64,000 nt of DNA from Verrucomicrobiia bacterium (GTDB lineage: Bacteria; Verrucomicrobiota; Verrucomicrobiia; Palsa-1439), in NCBI GenBank assembly GCA_035577545.1, contig DATLVI010000031.1:1-64000 (forward strand), read 5' to 3'. Positions within the stretch are counted from its first letter, which is position 1. The number at the start of each line of letters is the position of its first letter. This document shows positions 54,385 through 63,510 of this stretch, one piece after another. Both the position numbers and the translations under genes were made by a program. The notes beneath the pieces are model-generated. The model searched no databases and was not told the origin of the DNA. It saw only the letters and a program-made list of their open reading frames with translations.

Positions 54385-54399
54385 TAGGGTTCCACCTAA
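54385..54399 (+). promoter_or_regulatory. Palindromic box 15 (TAGGGT-TCC-ACCTAA)
   Basis: Followed by TAGCA toward the DUF3494 gene, 73 nt before its start at 54472. Left half exact, right half two mismatches. Confidence 0.65.
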
Positions 54400-54471
54400 T
54401 AGCATGCGGTCCGCCCAGTGCGTAACGTATCTCCAACCCAAAGATGTAACAACAGAAAGATCTGAAGCATA

Positions 54472-55959
54472 ATGAAAGTAAATAAGACAAACTATCCGCT
54501 GACATTGGTAACGAACCGAACGAAACGGATCCTAACGGGCCTTGCCCTTGCAGGGGCCGTGATGTTCCCGCGCGCTGACGCGATCGCCAAGCAGGGTGGG
54601 ACGAGTATTCTCCACTTCAATTTCACGTCGGTCATGACGAACAGCGGCGTCGAACCTGATGCCAGCGGCAACGTCACCGGTAAACTCAGCCAACAGGGGA
54701 ACGCCAATAACCAACAGCTCAAGATTTCGCTGGCCAACCTGAGTCCCAGCACGACGTATCAGTTGGACGCCTTCATCGGCGATGACACCAACTCAACGAG
54801 CGTGGCGGAGTTCACCACGGATTCGAAAGGCGCCTTTAAGGTCACGTATGTGAAAAAGGCCACGGGAAACCCCAGTCCCAGTCAGCATCCTCTCCCGGAC
54901 GCGCTGAACCCGCTCAGAAACGTCCGTGAACTGGACATCGTCAATAGCAGCACGCAGACGGTTCTGCAGGCGGATCTGACCGATCCGAACAAGCTGCAGT
55001 ATTTGGTCAAACGTGACCTGGATAATACCGGGTTTATTCCCGCCGCGGTCGGGTCGCTGCAGATCAAGGCCACTACGACCTCTACCCAGTTTCAGTTGAC
55101 CGCTTCGGGATTGACCCCGTCGACGGACTACGTGCTAACAATTAATGGAAACGCTGCTCAAACGAATTCCACAGACAGTTCGGGCAACCTGAAGCTGACG
55201 GCCCTGCCTCCGGGTGCGCCGAACGTGCTCGATATCCACGCGCTGGCACTGACAGATCTTGACGGCAACCTCATCCTGACAGCCGGCGGCGGAAGTGGCG
55301 GAGTGGGAATCCCAACGGAAGGTCAAGCGGCGGTAGCCCTTCGATCGGCCAATTCCTTCGCGGCTTTGGCGGGCTCCACGGTCACCAGCGTCGGAACGAC
55401 CACGAACAACGGGGATCTTGGGGTGAGCCCCGGCACTTCAGTGACTGGATTCTTTATCGTTGATGCCGGACCGGGGATTGTGACCGGCGCGGTCCACGCG
55501 GGCGATCCTGCCGCTGCCCAGGCGCAACTCGACCTGACCACCGCGTTTAACGATGCCAAGGGACGAACCGTCGGCGCAGTCACTGTAGCCGGAAATCTCG
55601 GCGGGCAAACCCTCGCCCCGGGTCTCTATAAATCCACTTCCTCGCTCGAAATCTCGTCCGGGGACCTCACGCTCGACGCCAAGGGCGACGCGAATGCGAT
55701 CTTCATCTTCCAGATGGCGACCACCCTGACTACGACGGCGGGACGCCAGGTGATCCTGAGCGGCGGCGCGAAGGCGGCCAACGTTTTCTGGCAGGTCGGC
55801 AGTTCTGCGACTCTGGGAACAACCTCTGTGTTTAAGGGGACCGTCATGGCGGATCAATCCATCTCGCTGACGACCGGCGCAACGCTGGAAGGCCGGGCAC
55901 TGGCACGGGTTGGCGCGGTTACTATGGACAACAACACCATTACAGTTCCCACCCCATAG
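54472..55959 (+). CDS. Secreted DUF3494 ice-binding-like protein (short paralogue)
   Basis: 495 residues; signal [18 protein letters not shown]. The N-terminal pair of beta domains (about 45-275) and the single DUF3494 domain (about 285-495, with [51 protein letters not shown]) are close relatives of those at 43047, but all Big_5 repeats are absent. The pair arose by duplication of a cassette that also includes a small basic gene. Probably secreted; ice binding is possible, not shown. Confidence 0.85.
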   Translation: MKVNKTNYPLTLVTNRTKRILTGLALAGAVMFPRADAIAKQGGTSILHFNFTSVMTNSGVEPDASGNVTGKLSQQGNANNQQLKISLANLSPSTTYQLDAFIGDDTNSTSVAEFTTDSKGAFKVTYVKKATGNPSPSQHPLPDALNPLRNVRELDIVNSSTQTVLQADLTDPNKLQYLVKRDLDNTGFIPAAVGSLQIKATTTSTQFQLTASGLTPSTDYVLTINGNAAQTNSTDSSGNLKLTALPPGAPNVLDIHALALTDLDGNLILTAGGGSGGVGIPTEGQAAVALRSANSFAALAGSTVTSVGTTTNNGDLGVSPGTSVTGFFIVDAGPGIVTGAVHAGDPAAAQAQLDLTTAFNDAKGRTVGAVTVAGNLGGQTLAPGLYKSTSSLEISSGDLTLDAKGDANAIFIFQMATTLTTTAGRQVILSGGAKAANVFWQVGSSATLGTTSVFKGTVMADQSISLTTGATLEGRALARVGAVTMDNNTITVPTP

Positions 55960-56006
55960 ATCTGGGGATGGAAAAAAGTCCCATGGACGAAAGAAGGTGA
56001 TGGCAA

Positions 56007-56126
56007 ATGGCAAAGAAAAGCAGAGGCGGCCGAATGACGGCAGCCAAAGGTCGCGCGGCGAAGGGCCGTGGTGGAAAAGGGATGGTCAAAAACCGTCCCG
56101 CCGGTCGCAGTATCATGAAGACGTAG
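56007..56126 (+). CDS. 39-residue basic Gly/Lys/Arg-rich protein
   Basis: ATG 56007 with AGAAGG about 9 nt upstream. It reads MAKKSRGGRMTAAKGRAAKG and ends RPAGRSIMKT: 39 residues, strongly positive and Gly-rich, without hydrophobic segments. A second ATG (56000) in another frame would give a different 45-residue protein, but its ribosome spacing is too short. Related sequence occurs in relic form at 46503. Composition resembles small histone-like or RNA-binding proteins; no family is recognised. Confidence 0.55.
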   Translation: MAKKSRGGRMTAAKGRAAKGRGGKGMVKNRPAGRSIMKT

Positions 56127-56271
56127 CGACTACCTAACGTCAGAAGCAAAACTCGCAACGCGCCGGGATGGATCATCTGTCTCGGTGCGTTGCCTTTGCC
56201 CTGTGGAACGACCGGCCCCGCCGTTAATGGGCACACATAAAGGATAGGCGAACGGCAGTGAGCCATCGAGG

Positions 56272-56286
56272 TAGGGTTCTGCCTTA
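56272..56286 (+). promoter_or_regulatory. Palindromic box 16 (TAGGGT-TCT-GCCTTA)
   Basis: Followed by TAGCA, 70 nt before the triple-BON gene. The leader after it (56287-56355) is similar over 70 nt to that of the DUF3494 gene (54403-54471), both with CAACCCAAAG and GTAACAACAGAAAGAT. Confidence 0.65.
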
Positions 56287-56355
56287 TAGCAGACAATCCG
56301 CTCGTCGCGTAGCGTACTCTCAACCCAAAGTAGTAACAACAGAAAGATGTTAAGT

Positions 56356-57165
56356 ATGAGGAAAGTAATTAAGACAAACTACCCGTTGGCGCTCGCCATG
56401 GCTGCGGGAGTTCTGGCATTCACCGCCGTGCTGGTGTTCACCAGCGGGCCTGTGCGCGCATCCGAGACGGATGATCGCATCGACGCATCGTTCAAGAAGA
56501 CCTACGTGTATAAGACGTATCTGAAGGACGAACATATCAAAATCAGCTCCAAAGACGGAGTCGTCACCTTGTCGGGCGCCGTGGCCGACGCGTCGCACAA
56601 GCCGATGGCGCAGGACGTCGCCGAAGCGTTGCCGGGCGTTACGAGCGTGGACAATCGGATCAAAGTCACCGGAGAGAGTCCGGCCGAGAGTTCGGATACA
56701 TGGATCAGTATGAAAGTGAAATCCGCGCTCCTGTTCCACCGCAATGTGAGCGCTTCGGCCACGGAAGTTTACCTGAAAGATGGAAACGTCACGTTGAAAG
56801 GCGAAGCCGCCACTGATGCCCAAAAGGAACTCACTACCGAGTACGCCAAGGACGTCGATGGTGTCAAAAGCGTGAAAAATGAAATGACGGTGGCGACGAC
56901 CCCGGCGAAGGTCGACGAAACAATCGGCCAAAAAATCGATGATGCGTCGATCACTGCCCAGGTCAAGGGATCGTTGTTGTCACACCATTCAACCAGTGTA
57001 CTCAACACCAAGGTCACAACAACCGAGGGCGTGGTCACGGTGGGTGGCACAGCCAAGAACGATGCCGAGAAGGCTCTGGTTACCAAGCTCGTCACGGACA
57101 TCAACGGTGTGAAGAGCGTGGTCAACAACATGACCATTGAAGCGACCGTATCCAGTAACAAGTAG
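56356..57165 (+). CDS. Periplasmic protein with three BON domains (OsmY-like)
   Basis: 269 residues from ATG 56356, chosen by alignment of its leader and N-terminus (KTNYPLAL) with the paralogous signal peptide at 54472. The signal ends near GPVRASE. Three BON domains lie at about 37-105, 115-185 and 200-265 (DGVVTLSGAVADASHKPMAQ; DGNVTLKGEAATDAQKEL; EGVVTVGGTAKNDAEKAL). E. coli OsmY has two and is induced by osmotic stress and sigma-S. Box 16 lies 70 nt upstream. Confidence 0.92.
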   Translation: MRKVIKTNYPLALAMAAGVLAFTAVLVFTSGPVRASETDDRIDASFKKTYVYKTYLKDEHIKISSKDGVVTLSGAVADASHKPMAQDVAEALPGVTSVDNRIKVTGESPAESSDTWISMKVKSALLFHRNVSASATEVYLKDGNVTLKGEAATDAQKELTTEYAKDVDGVKSVKNEMTVATTPAKVDETIGQKIDDASITAQVKGSLLSHHSTSVLNTKVTTTEGVVTVGGTAKNDAEKALVTKLVTDINGVKSVVNNMTIEATVSSNK

Positions 57166-57246
57166 ACATTAACTCATTGCCGGCTGGTGAAGAGGTCATG
57201 ATTGCCCGCACCGGTCGGTAGTGAATCAAACCAAACGGAGAATCAC

Positions 57247-57396
57247 ATGTTGTACACAATCGCGGTAGTACTAATTGTTCTATGGTTGCTGGGACTGGTG
57301 ACCAGTTACACGATGGGCGGGTTTGTTCACGTGCTGTTGGTCATTGCCGTGATCATGATCCTGGTCAATGTCATTCAGGGCCGAAGGCCCATATAA
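57247..57396 (+). CDS. lmo0937-family membrane miniprotein
   Basis: 49 residues, almost entirely two hydrophobic helices: LYTIAVVLIVLWLLGLVTSY and GGFVHVLLVIAVIMILVNVI, ending QGRRPI. This is the conserved lmo0937 family, common in stress loci of many phyla, function unknown. CGGAG ribosome site. It is too small to find without the pattern. Confidence 0.85.
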   Translation: MLYTIAVVLIVLWLLGLVTSYTMGGFVHVLLVIAVIMILVNVIQGRRPI

Positions 57397-57432
57397 GCCA
57401 CAGTCAATCGAAGCAAAGAAACTGGAGATCTC

Positions 57433-57645
57433 ATGAATACAAAGATGATCGCAATGATCCTGGTCGCCCTCGGCATCGTGGTGCTCGCCTACTCGGGCAT
57501 CACGTACAAGACCCCGGGTAAACCCATCGAATTCCTCGGGGCGCACATCGAGACCACCCACAGCCACTTCATCCCCCCGATTGCTGGCGCGCTCATGTTG
57601 GCCGGTGGACTCGTGTTGCTTGTAGCCGGCCCCAAAAACGCCTGA
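57433..57645 (+). CDS. DUF3185-family membrane miniprotein
   Basis: 70 residues with two membrane helices: MIAMILVALGIVVLAYSGIT and IAGALMLAGGLVLLVAGP. Between them is a short loop with FLGAHIETTHSHFI. The LVALGIVVLAYSGITY motif is that of DUF3185, found beside BON and lmo0937 genes. Good GGAG ribosome site. Confidence 0.85.
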   Translation: MNTKMIAMILVALGIVVLAYSGITYKTPGKPIEFLGAHIETTHSHFIPPIAGALMLAGGLVLLVAGPKNA

Positions 57646-57712
57646 GTCGTCGGGGGGACCGGGGGTTGATTACATGGATGTTATCAACCCTCCACTCCCA
57701 AAGTAGGCTTCT

Positions 57713-58099
57713 GTGGCGACCAATCAGATCCGACGGGAGGAATTCGGCCGGTTGCTCAACAAACCATACGAACTCGCCTGTGCGTTGTTGGATTGCGAGG
57801 CATTCCAATCATGGCACACACCGTCCCGCGACGAGTGGGGTGACGTGTTGGCCGCGATAGGAAAGATGATGAAACAGTACGACTGGCCGTTATATGAAGC
57901 CACCCGTGACAGCGACGATGCGTCCGCCACGCACACGGGCTTGATGTTAAACTCCCTCCACAAATTGCTAGCTGCATTTCATGGCCATGATGTGAGATCC
58001 GTGCCGTCGCCGGGGCAGTGGGGCGACATCATGCGGGTGGTGGATGAAACTGCCGAGCGTCGCGCCGTGGTTGATCAAGCGGCGAAACTCCAAGGTTGA
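57713..58099 (+). CDS. Small soluble protein of unknown function
   Basis: 128 residues from a GTG start. Mainly helical with Trp-rich WHTPSRDEWGDVLAAIGKMM and SPGQWGDIMRVVDETAERRA, perhaps two similar halves. No domain recognised. It overlaps or abuts the kinase gene downstream, so it belongs to that operon. Confidence 0.55.
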   Translation: MATNQIRREEFGRLLNKPYELACALLDCEAFQSWHTPSRDEWGDVLAAIGKMMKQYDWPLYEATRDSDDASATHTGLMLNSLHKLLAAFHGHDVRSVPSPGQWGDIMRVVDETAERRAVVDQAAKLQG

Positions 58100-59495
58100 C
58101 GACTTGCCCTCGATCCGTCATTTGCGTCTGGGTGTGTTTGACTTCCTGCTGCTGGTGGCGCTGAGCGTCATCGGCTGGGAGGCCTATGAGACATTTCAAG
58201 CCGTTCAGGTGGTCGGCGGAAACGTGCGGACCGATGAGTATTTTGTGGTGGCCGATCATCTCCAATCGGCCGTAGAGGAGTTAAACGGTGCGCTGTTGCG
58301 TTATGTCGTCCGGGGCGAGCGAGCGGATTGGGATGGATTCCAACTCAAGAGCCGGGCCTTGAAAGTGTGGATCGCCCAGCAAAGGTCCACCTTCGCCGGA
58401 GCCAAGGTCATCCAGATCCAGCCGGTCATGCTCACGACTGACTTGAACACACTGTTAATGAATATCGAGCGTGCGTTCGATGATTACATGGTGACAGCCC
58501 AGAAGGTGTCCCCCGCTACAGGTCTCGCGGCCAATCAGGACCAGAAACTGACCAACCTGGAGCTGGTGCAAACTCAGTCGCTGCGTCTCGCGGTTCTCGG
58601 TAGCCAGGCACGCGCAGAAGGACAAACTATCCAATTGTTCTTGAGCGGATCAAAACCATGGTTTCCGGCATTTCGTCGTTTGATGCGCGTGTCCTTGCTG
58701 GTGATGGCTGGGATGCTGGCGTGGTTGATGATGGTGCTATATCGACGTGTCGTGTCGCCGCTGCGCTCGAAGCTGAGCGATAGCGATGCGATCGTTGAAG
58801 GGCAAAGGAAGCTGGTCACCTTCGGCAAGCATGCAGCGGGCGTTGCCCACGAAATCCGCACCCCGCTGACGACTATCAAGGCCCGGATTTTCACCCTGCA
58901 AAGAACCCTCATCCGCGGCTCATCCGAATACCAGGACGCCACCATCATCGACAACGAAATCAACCGGCTAGATCGAATCGTGACGGATTTCCTCATCTTG
59001 TCCCGGCCGGCAACCCCGAATCTCGTGCCAATGTCCGCCGAGACGCTTCTGAGCGACGTCAGCGAACTCTTCCGGCCACAGTGTGAAAAACAGTCTATTC
59101 AGTTGCGGACCGAGGCCATGGTGGACGCGCCCTTTCTCGCCGACACAGGGCAGTTGAAGCAGGTGCTCATCAATCTCGTCCGCAACGCCGCCGAGAGCAT
59201 CGGCAAGGGCGGCATGATCACCTTGCGCGCCCGCCGTGACACGTGTCGGCTGAACGATCACTTTACCGATGTGGTCATACTGGAAGTTCAGGACACCGGC
59301 CCTGGCATTCCGCCGGCAGTGCAAGCTCGATTGTTTGACCCCTTCTTCACCACGAAGGAACACGGCACGGGATTGGGCCTGTCTAACGCCGCTGCGATTA
59401 TTGATAAGCACGGTGGCACGCTCGTGATTCGTTCCCAACACGGTCGAGGAGCGACCTTCGGCATCGTACTGCCCTGCCATAAACCGACCTCATGA
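58044..59495 (+). CDS. Membrane-bound sensor histidine kinase
   Basis: 483 residues from ATG 58044; a TTG at 58104, four nt after the stop of the previous gene and preceded by AAGG, would give 463 and is a good alternative. Two membrane helices (FDFLLLVALSVIGWEAYE and LLVMAGMLAWLMMVLYR) flank a four-helix-like sensor domain of about 160 residues. Kinase core: His269 in AAGVAHEIRTPLTTIKA, N box LINLVRNAAESIGKG, G1 DTGPGIPP, F box FFTTKEHGTGLGL. It overlaps its regulator gene as ATGA. Confidence 0.88.
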   Translation: MKLPSVAPWLIKRRNSKVDDLPSIRHLRLGVFDFLLLVALSVIGWEAYETFQAVQVVGGNVRTDEYFVVADHLQSAVEELNGALLRYVVRGERADWDGFQLKSRALKVWIAQQRSTFAGAKVIQIQPVMLTTDLNTLLMNIERAFDDYMVTAQKVSPATGLAANQDQKLTNLELVQTQSLRLAVLGSQARAEGQTIQLFLSGSKPWFPAFRRLMRVSLLVMAGMLAWLMMVLYRRVVSPLRSKLSDSDAIVEGQRKLVTFGKHAAGVAHEIRTPLTTIKARIFTLQRTLIRGSSEYQDATIIDNEINRLDRIVTDFLILSRPATPNLVPMSAETLLSDVSELFRPQCEKQSIQLRTEAMVDAPFLADTGQLKQVLINLVRNAAESIGKGGMITLRARRDTCRLNDHFTDVVILEVQDTGPGIPPAVQARLFDPFFTTKEHGTGLGLSNAAAIIDKHGGTLVIRSQHGRGATFGIVLPCHKPTS

Positions 59496-60937
59496 ATTCT
59501 CCAGCGACCATCTTGATTATTGAAGACGACCAGGAGCTCGCCCATTCGGTCGAAAACGTGTTGCAACAGGAAGGCTACACGGTCGAGATCGCTCCAAGTG
59601 CGGACGCCGGCCTGGTCCGTGTCGGGAAAATCCCCGTGGACGTCGTTCTCACTGATCTGCAACTGCCCGGCGCGGACGGGATCGATGAGAAAGCCGGGCT
59701 CGACCTCATTCACAAACTCCACGCCGTCAACCCGCATCTGCCGATCATCGTCATGACCGCGCACCACACGACCGAGACCGCGATCGAAGCGACCCAACTC
59801 GGCGCTTACGACTACTTCCTCAAGCCGTTCGACTTTGCGCGCCTGATCGAGTTGATCGCCAGGGCTGTCGCCAGCGCGCGTTTCGTTTCCCACCCCGTTG
59901 AACTTGGCCAGGCCACTTCCGCCAAGGACGCGCTGGTCGGCAACAGCCTCGCTATGCAAGCCGTCTATAAAGACATCGGTCGCCTCGCCGACAAGCCCAT
60001 CACCGTTCTGATCCGCGGGGAGACAGGCACCGGCAAGGAACTCGTGGCGCGCGCGATCTTCCAACACAGCAACCGCCTCGCCCAACCGTTCATTGTCGTC
60101 AGTTGCGTCACCATCCCCGAGACGCTGCTGGAAAGCGAACTGTTCGGCCACGAACAAGGCGCTTTCACCGGTGCGGTCGCCCGACGGATCGGCCGCTTCG
60201 AACAAGCCAACCTGGGCACGGTCTTTCTTGACGAGATCGGCGATATGACCCCGAAAAGCCAGGCGAGTCTGTTGCGCGTGCTCCAGGAAAAAACCGTCCA
60301 ACGTCTCGGCGGCAAGGAAACGATACCGGTCGATGTACGCATCATCGCCGCCACGCACCGCGACCTGGAGCAGGCCATCAAGGACAACAGTTTTCGCGAA
60401 GACCTGTACTACCGACTCAACATCGCCGTGATCATGCTGCCACCGTTGCGTGATCGGCGTGAAGACATCCCCGATCTGACCCGTTACTTCCTCCAACGAC
60501 ACGGCACCGATCTCGGCACACCCAACGCGACGATTTCCGACGACGCGCTCCAGTTTCTTCAACAGCAATCCTGGCCTGGTAACGTCCGCGAACTGGAAAA
60601 CGTCACGCGCAAAGCGCTGCTGTCGGCGCGTGGCTACAACATCGGCCTCGACAATGTCCGTCAAGCCCTGACCCCGACTGAACCGCCGCACCCCACCACC
60701 GACCAGTCGATGGCGGCCTACGTTTCCGAGTTGCTCCAGCGGGCTACGCACGGCGAATTTGAAAACGCCCACGGCGTGTTGGTGGAGGCCGCCGAACGCG
60801 AGTTGTGTGTACAAGCCATGGCCCTGGCCGAAGGCAACCAAGCCAGGGCCGCCCAGTGGCTCGGCATTTCGCGCCCCACGATGCGCGCCAAGTTGATCCA
60901 ATACGGCCTGCACCCGGCCCATGAAGAGCCTGCGTAG
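59492..60937 (+). CDS. NtrC-family sigma-54 response regulator, second copy
   Basis: 481 residues. Receiver with Asp55 in VVLTDLQLPG and a short insertion (DGIDEKAGLD), AAA+ domain with GETGTGKE, GAFTGA, LGTVFLDEIGDM and WPGNVRELEN, and a C-terminal Fis-type helix-turn-helix (ARAAQWLGISRPTMRAKLI). Cognate of the membrane kinase upstream. Similar in layout to the pair at 18180-20722 but the kinase sensors differ. Confidence 0.95.
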   Translation: MNSPATILIIEDDQELAHSVENVLQQEGYTVEIAPSADAGLVRVGKIPVDVVLTDLQLPGADGIDEKAGLDLIHKLHAVNPHLPIIVMTAHHTTETAIEATQLGAYDYFLKPFDFARLIELIARAVASARFVSHPVELGQATSAKDALVGNSLAMQAVYKDIGRLADKPITVLIRGETGTGKELVARAIFQHSNRLAQPFIVVSCVTIPETLLESELFGHEQGAFTGAVARRIGRFEQANLGTVFLDEIGDMTPKSQASLLRVLQEKTVQRLGGKETIPVDVRIIAATHRDLEQAIKDNSFREDLYYRLNIAVIMLPPLRDRREDIPDLTRYFLQRHGTDLGTPNATISDDALQFLQQQSWPGNVRELENVTRKALLSARGYNIGLDNVRQALTPTEPPHPTTDQSMAAYVSELLQRATHGEFENAHGVLVEAAERELCVQAMALAEGNQARAAQWLGISRPTMRAKLIQYGLHPAHEEPA

Positions 60938-60984
60938 TGCAGGAAAACAATCGGCCTTCCTCCTAAGTGTCAGTTCCAATTTAG

Positions 60985-60999
60985 TGAGGCTTTATCCCA
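60985..60999 (+). promoter_or_regulatory. Palindromic box 17, degenerate (TGAGGC-TTT-ATCCCA)
   Basis: Followed by TAGAT. No gene lies downstream on this strand within the block, so it is an orphan copy or the remnant of a lost promoter near the island edge. Confidence 0.4.
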
Positions 61000-61219
61000 T
61001 AGATGATCTATAGCAATTGTCTGGTGACTGGATATTGACTGAGGTGCACAAGTCGAACACCTGTCACCCTAACTTGTCACCCGGCAGAAAAATCTCTGAT
61101 GATTTCTGATGATTGTTGATGAAGGCGACCGATGCGACATCAACATGCTTGCCTTATTTTGCAGGGCTCTGATGACCGTTGAGGAGGAGTAAAGAATTTG
61201 ACGGGTTTTTCTGGTTGAC
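61000..61219. other. Gene-free stretch at the right island edge with short direct repeats
   Basis: Holds a perfect tandem TCTGATGATT pair (61095-61114) and two TGTCACCC repeats 13 bp apart near 61062 and 61075. No reading frame with a ribosome site was found. Confidence 0.5.
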
Positions 61220-61262
<43 letters not shown>

Positions 61263-61355
61263 CTGGTCACTCCAGTGCTGGTAACCAAGCAAAATGTACT
61301 ATGCCATTTTCGAGACAGGCCGCAAGCAGATACGCCAAGGAAGGACGAGTGGATA

Positions 61356-62681
61356 TCATTCCGTAGCCTTCTCCAATTTTGGCGGTTCCGCTTCCTTGTG
61401 CGAAACGCCTTTCGTCCGCAGGGTCTGGAATTGGACCAGGTCTTTGTGGAACAGTAAATCCAGTGTCCAATCCAGCGCGACGCGGAACTTCTTTTCAAAG
61501 CGCGGCAGTTTGCTGAGGTAGATCGTCCGCCACATCCACCACGCAACGAAACCGGAGAACTGGAAACCAAACACCTCCGCCACGCCCGCGCGGCGTCCGA
61601 TGCTCGCCATGGCCCCGAGCGTCTTGAAGCGAAACGCTTTTTTCTTTCCGCCGCGAATCGTCGCCACGATATTGTGCGCGAGCACCCGGCCCTGGCGCAG
61701 TGCGTGTTGGGCCGTGGGCGGACAGGTCTTGCCCGTGGTGAGATCGGGAACCGTCGCGCAGTCGCCGAGCGACCACACGCCCGGCCAGTCGGCGACCTCC
61801 AGGTACTCATTCACGCACACCCGGCCGCGCTCCTTCAGGCAGGGCAGTGCACCCAGGTGCGGGTTCGGGGAAGTGCCCGCCGTCCAGACGATGTTGAACG
61901 TGTCGATACAGTCGCCGTCGGTCAGTTTCACGCCGCGTTCGGTCACGCTCGCAACCTTGGTGTTCCCGCGGATCTCCACGCCGCGCATCTTCAACTTCTC
62001 CTGAGCGTAGCGTCCGAGTTTCTCGCCGAGCTCCGGCAGGATGACCGCGCCAGGATGCACCAGTACCAGCCGCAGCATGTCTTCCCGCAGGTTGGGATAG
62101 AAACGTATCGCTGCGCGCAGAAAATCGTTCACGGAGGCAATGGTTTCCACTCCGGAAAAACCGCCGCCGGCAACCACGATGGTCAGCAGCGGGTTGCGGT
62201 CCGCCGCACAGCAGTCGAAATCGGCCACTTCCAAATTTTCGATGAGTTTATTGCGCAGGTAAATGGCGTCGCCGAGCGATTTCATTGTCAACGCCCGTTG
62301 CTCCAGGCCGGGAATCCCATAAAAATTCGTCACAGTCCCCAGCGCCACCACCAGATGATCGTAGTCCAGATCGTGATGATGATGCTCCGGCCCGTGCGAC
62401 ACCCCCACGCGCTTCCTGGTGAGATCAATATATTCGACGTCGCCGTCGAAAAACTTCACGCGCCGCAGAAGTCTGCGAACAGGATTGACGATGTTGGTAA
62501 TGTCGAGATCGCTCGCCGCCACTTCATGGAGCATCGGCGTGAACAGGAAGAAGTTCTCCTTGTTCACGAGCACCACGTCGGCGTTCAGGCCGCGCGCCAG
62601 GGCCTTTTCCAGTTCCAACGCGCAATACATCCCGCCAAAGCCGCCGCCAAGGATGATGATCTGCGTTTTCTTTTCGCTCAT
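61356..62681 (-). CDS. ndh: Type-II NADH dehydrogenase-like FAD-dependent oxidoreductase
   Basis: 441 residues from ATG 62681. FAD motif GGGFGGMY (about 12-19) and NAD motif VVAGGGFSGVETIA, with GDCATVPD near the C-terminal FAD site and a C-terminal amphipathic region (AWWMWRTIYLSKLPRFEKK) that can attach to the membrane, as in NDH-2. It transfers electrons from NADH to quinone without proton pumping. It lies just outside the right repeat. Confidence 0.88.
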   Translation of the reverse strand: MSEKKTQIIILGGGFGGMYCALELEKALARGLNADVVLVNKENFFLFTPMLHEVAASDLDITNIVNPVRRLLRRVKFFDGDVEYIDLTRKRVGVSHGPEHHHHDLDYDHLVVALGTVTNFYGIPGLEQRALTMKSLGDAIYLRNKLIENLEVADFDCCAADRNPLLTIVVAGGGFSGVETIASVNDFLRAAIRFYPNLREDMLRLVLVHPGAVILPELGEKLGRYAQEKLKMRGVEIRGNTKVASVTERGVKLTDGDCIDTFNIVWTAGTSPNPHLGALPCLKERGRVCVNEYLEVADWPGVWSLGDCATVPDLTTGKTCPPTAQHALRQGRVLAHNIVATIRGGKKKAFRFKTLGAMASIGRRAGVAEVFGFQFSGFVAWWMWRTIYLSKLPRFEKKFRVALDWTLDLLFHKDLVQFQTLRTKGVSHKEAEPPKLEKATE

Positions 62682-62813
62682 GGTGCAGCCACCTTTTGAC
62701 GCCGTGCAGTTTACGAAGCCGACCCTCGGCATGATACCACGCCCCGAACCGATTCAAATGATTTTGGTTGCCGTCTTGCCGGGAGGCGCGGGTGTGTTCA
62801 TAATCAGGCCATA

Positions 62814-63098
62814 ATGGAATTGCAAACGGACGACTTCCAACACGAGATTGCCGCCGCGGTGAAGAGCTACGACAAGTTCGTGGTGTGCATGGAAAAGACG
62901 CCCGATGAATTTCTCAAGAGTCTGCAATCACTGATGGCCAAAGCGATCACGGCTTTCCAGAACCGCGCCCCCGGCCTGCGTCACGGTATCGCCCTGGATC
63001 GCCATGTGACCATCATGCTCAGTCAAAATGAAGACGCCCGCCCGCTCTGTGGAATCTATTTCAACCTGCACTCCCCGTTTCGCAAGAAGTCCGGCTAG
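62814..63098 (+). CDS. Small soluble protein of unknown function
   Basis: 94 residues, mixed charge, with FVVCMEKTPDEFLKSLQSLM and RHVTIMLSQNEDARPLCGIYF. Start ATG, divergent from ndh by about 130 bp. No known domain is recognised. Confidence 0.55.
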   Translation: MELQTDDFQHEIAAAVKSYDKFVVCMEKTPDEFLKSLQSLMAKAITAFQNRAPGLRHGIALDRHVTIMLSQNEDARPLCGIYFNLHSPFRKKSG

Positions 63099-63164
63099 CG
63101 CCGGGTCAACAGAGGCGTCGGTTCGGTTTTGGAACCTTTAGCTGGTGCAACGGTCTGAATTCGC

Positions 63165-63392
63165 TTATTGGTCGGCACGACTAAGCAGTACTAAATCGTA
63201 ATCGGTGCTATCCTCTTCAACCAGTAAATCATTTTCATAGCGGAGAAGAAATCTTGGGCTATCACGGTAGCCTAACGCCTCACCTAGGGGCGTGCCCGGT
63301 ACGACAATCGCCTCGACTACCGCCTTGGTCTTGCCATCTACCAGCACATGATCGCCAACGTTCATTGGCTGTCCATCCAAGTAATTAAACAT
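63165..63392 (-). CDS. Small protein of unknown function
   Basis: 75 residues, predicted beta-rich: MNVGDHVLVDGKTKAVVEAIV, then FLLRYENDLLVEEDSTDYDLVLL. This GDHVLVDG pattern is seen in many tiny bacterial proteins with an SH3-like fold, some of them immunity proteins. No partner toxin is visible nearby. Confidence 0.55.
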   Translation of the reverse strand: MFNYLDGQPMNVGDHVLVDGKTKAVVEAIVVPGTPLGEALGYRDSPRFLLRYENDLLVEEDSTDYDLVLLSRADQ

Positions 63393-63510
63393 GTGTTAGT
63401 TCCTCACCCTACTGCAAATCTCAACTTACAATAAGACCAAGGGGAAAAGAGGTCCGTTCGTTTTTCGTAATCATGTCCTTCATCCGTGCCGTCCGACGCT
63501 ATTTCCGATT

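Noticed and set aside
55950-55970. CACCCCATAG at the end of the DUF3494 gene as a half box
   Set aside because: It coincides with the last codons and stop and lacks the TRGGGT half; no gene start at the expected distance.
59288-60979. Long antisense reading frame (563 codons) opposite the kinase-regulator pair
   Set aside because: It mirrors the codon pattern of the real GC-rich genes on the other strand and has no recognisable domain or ribosome site.
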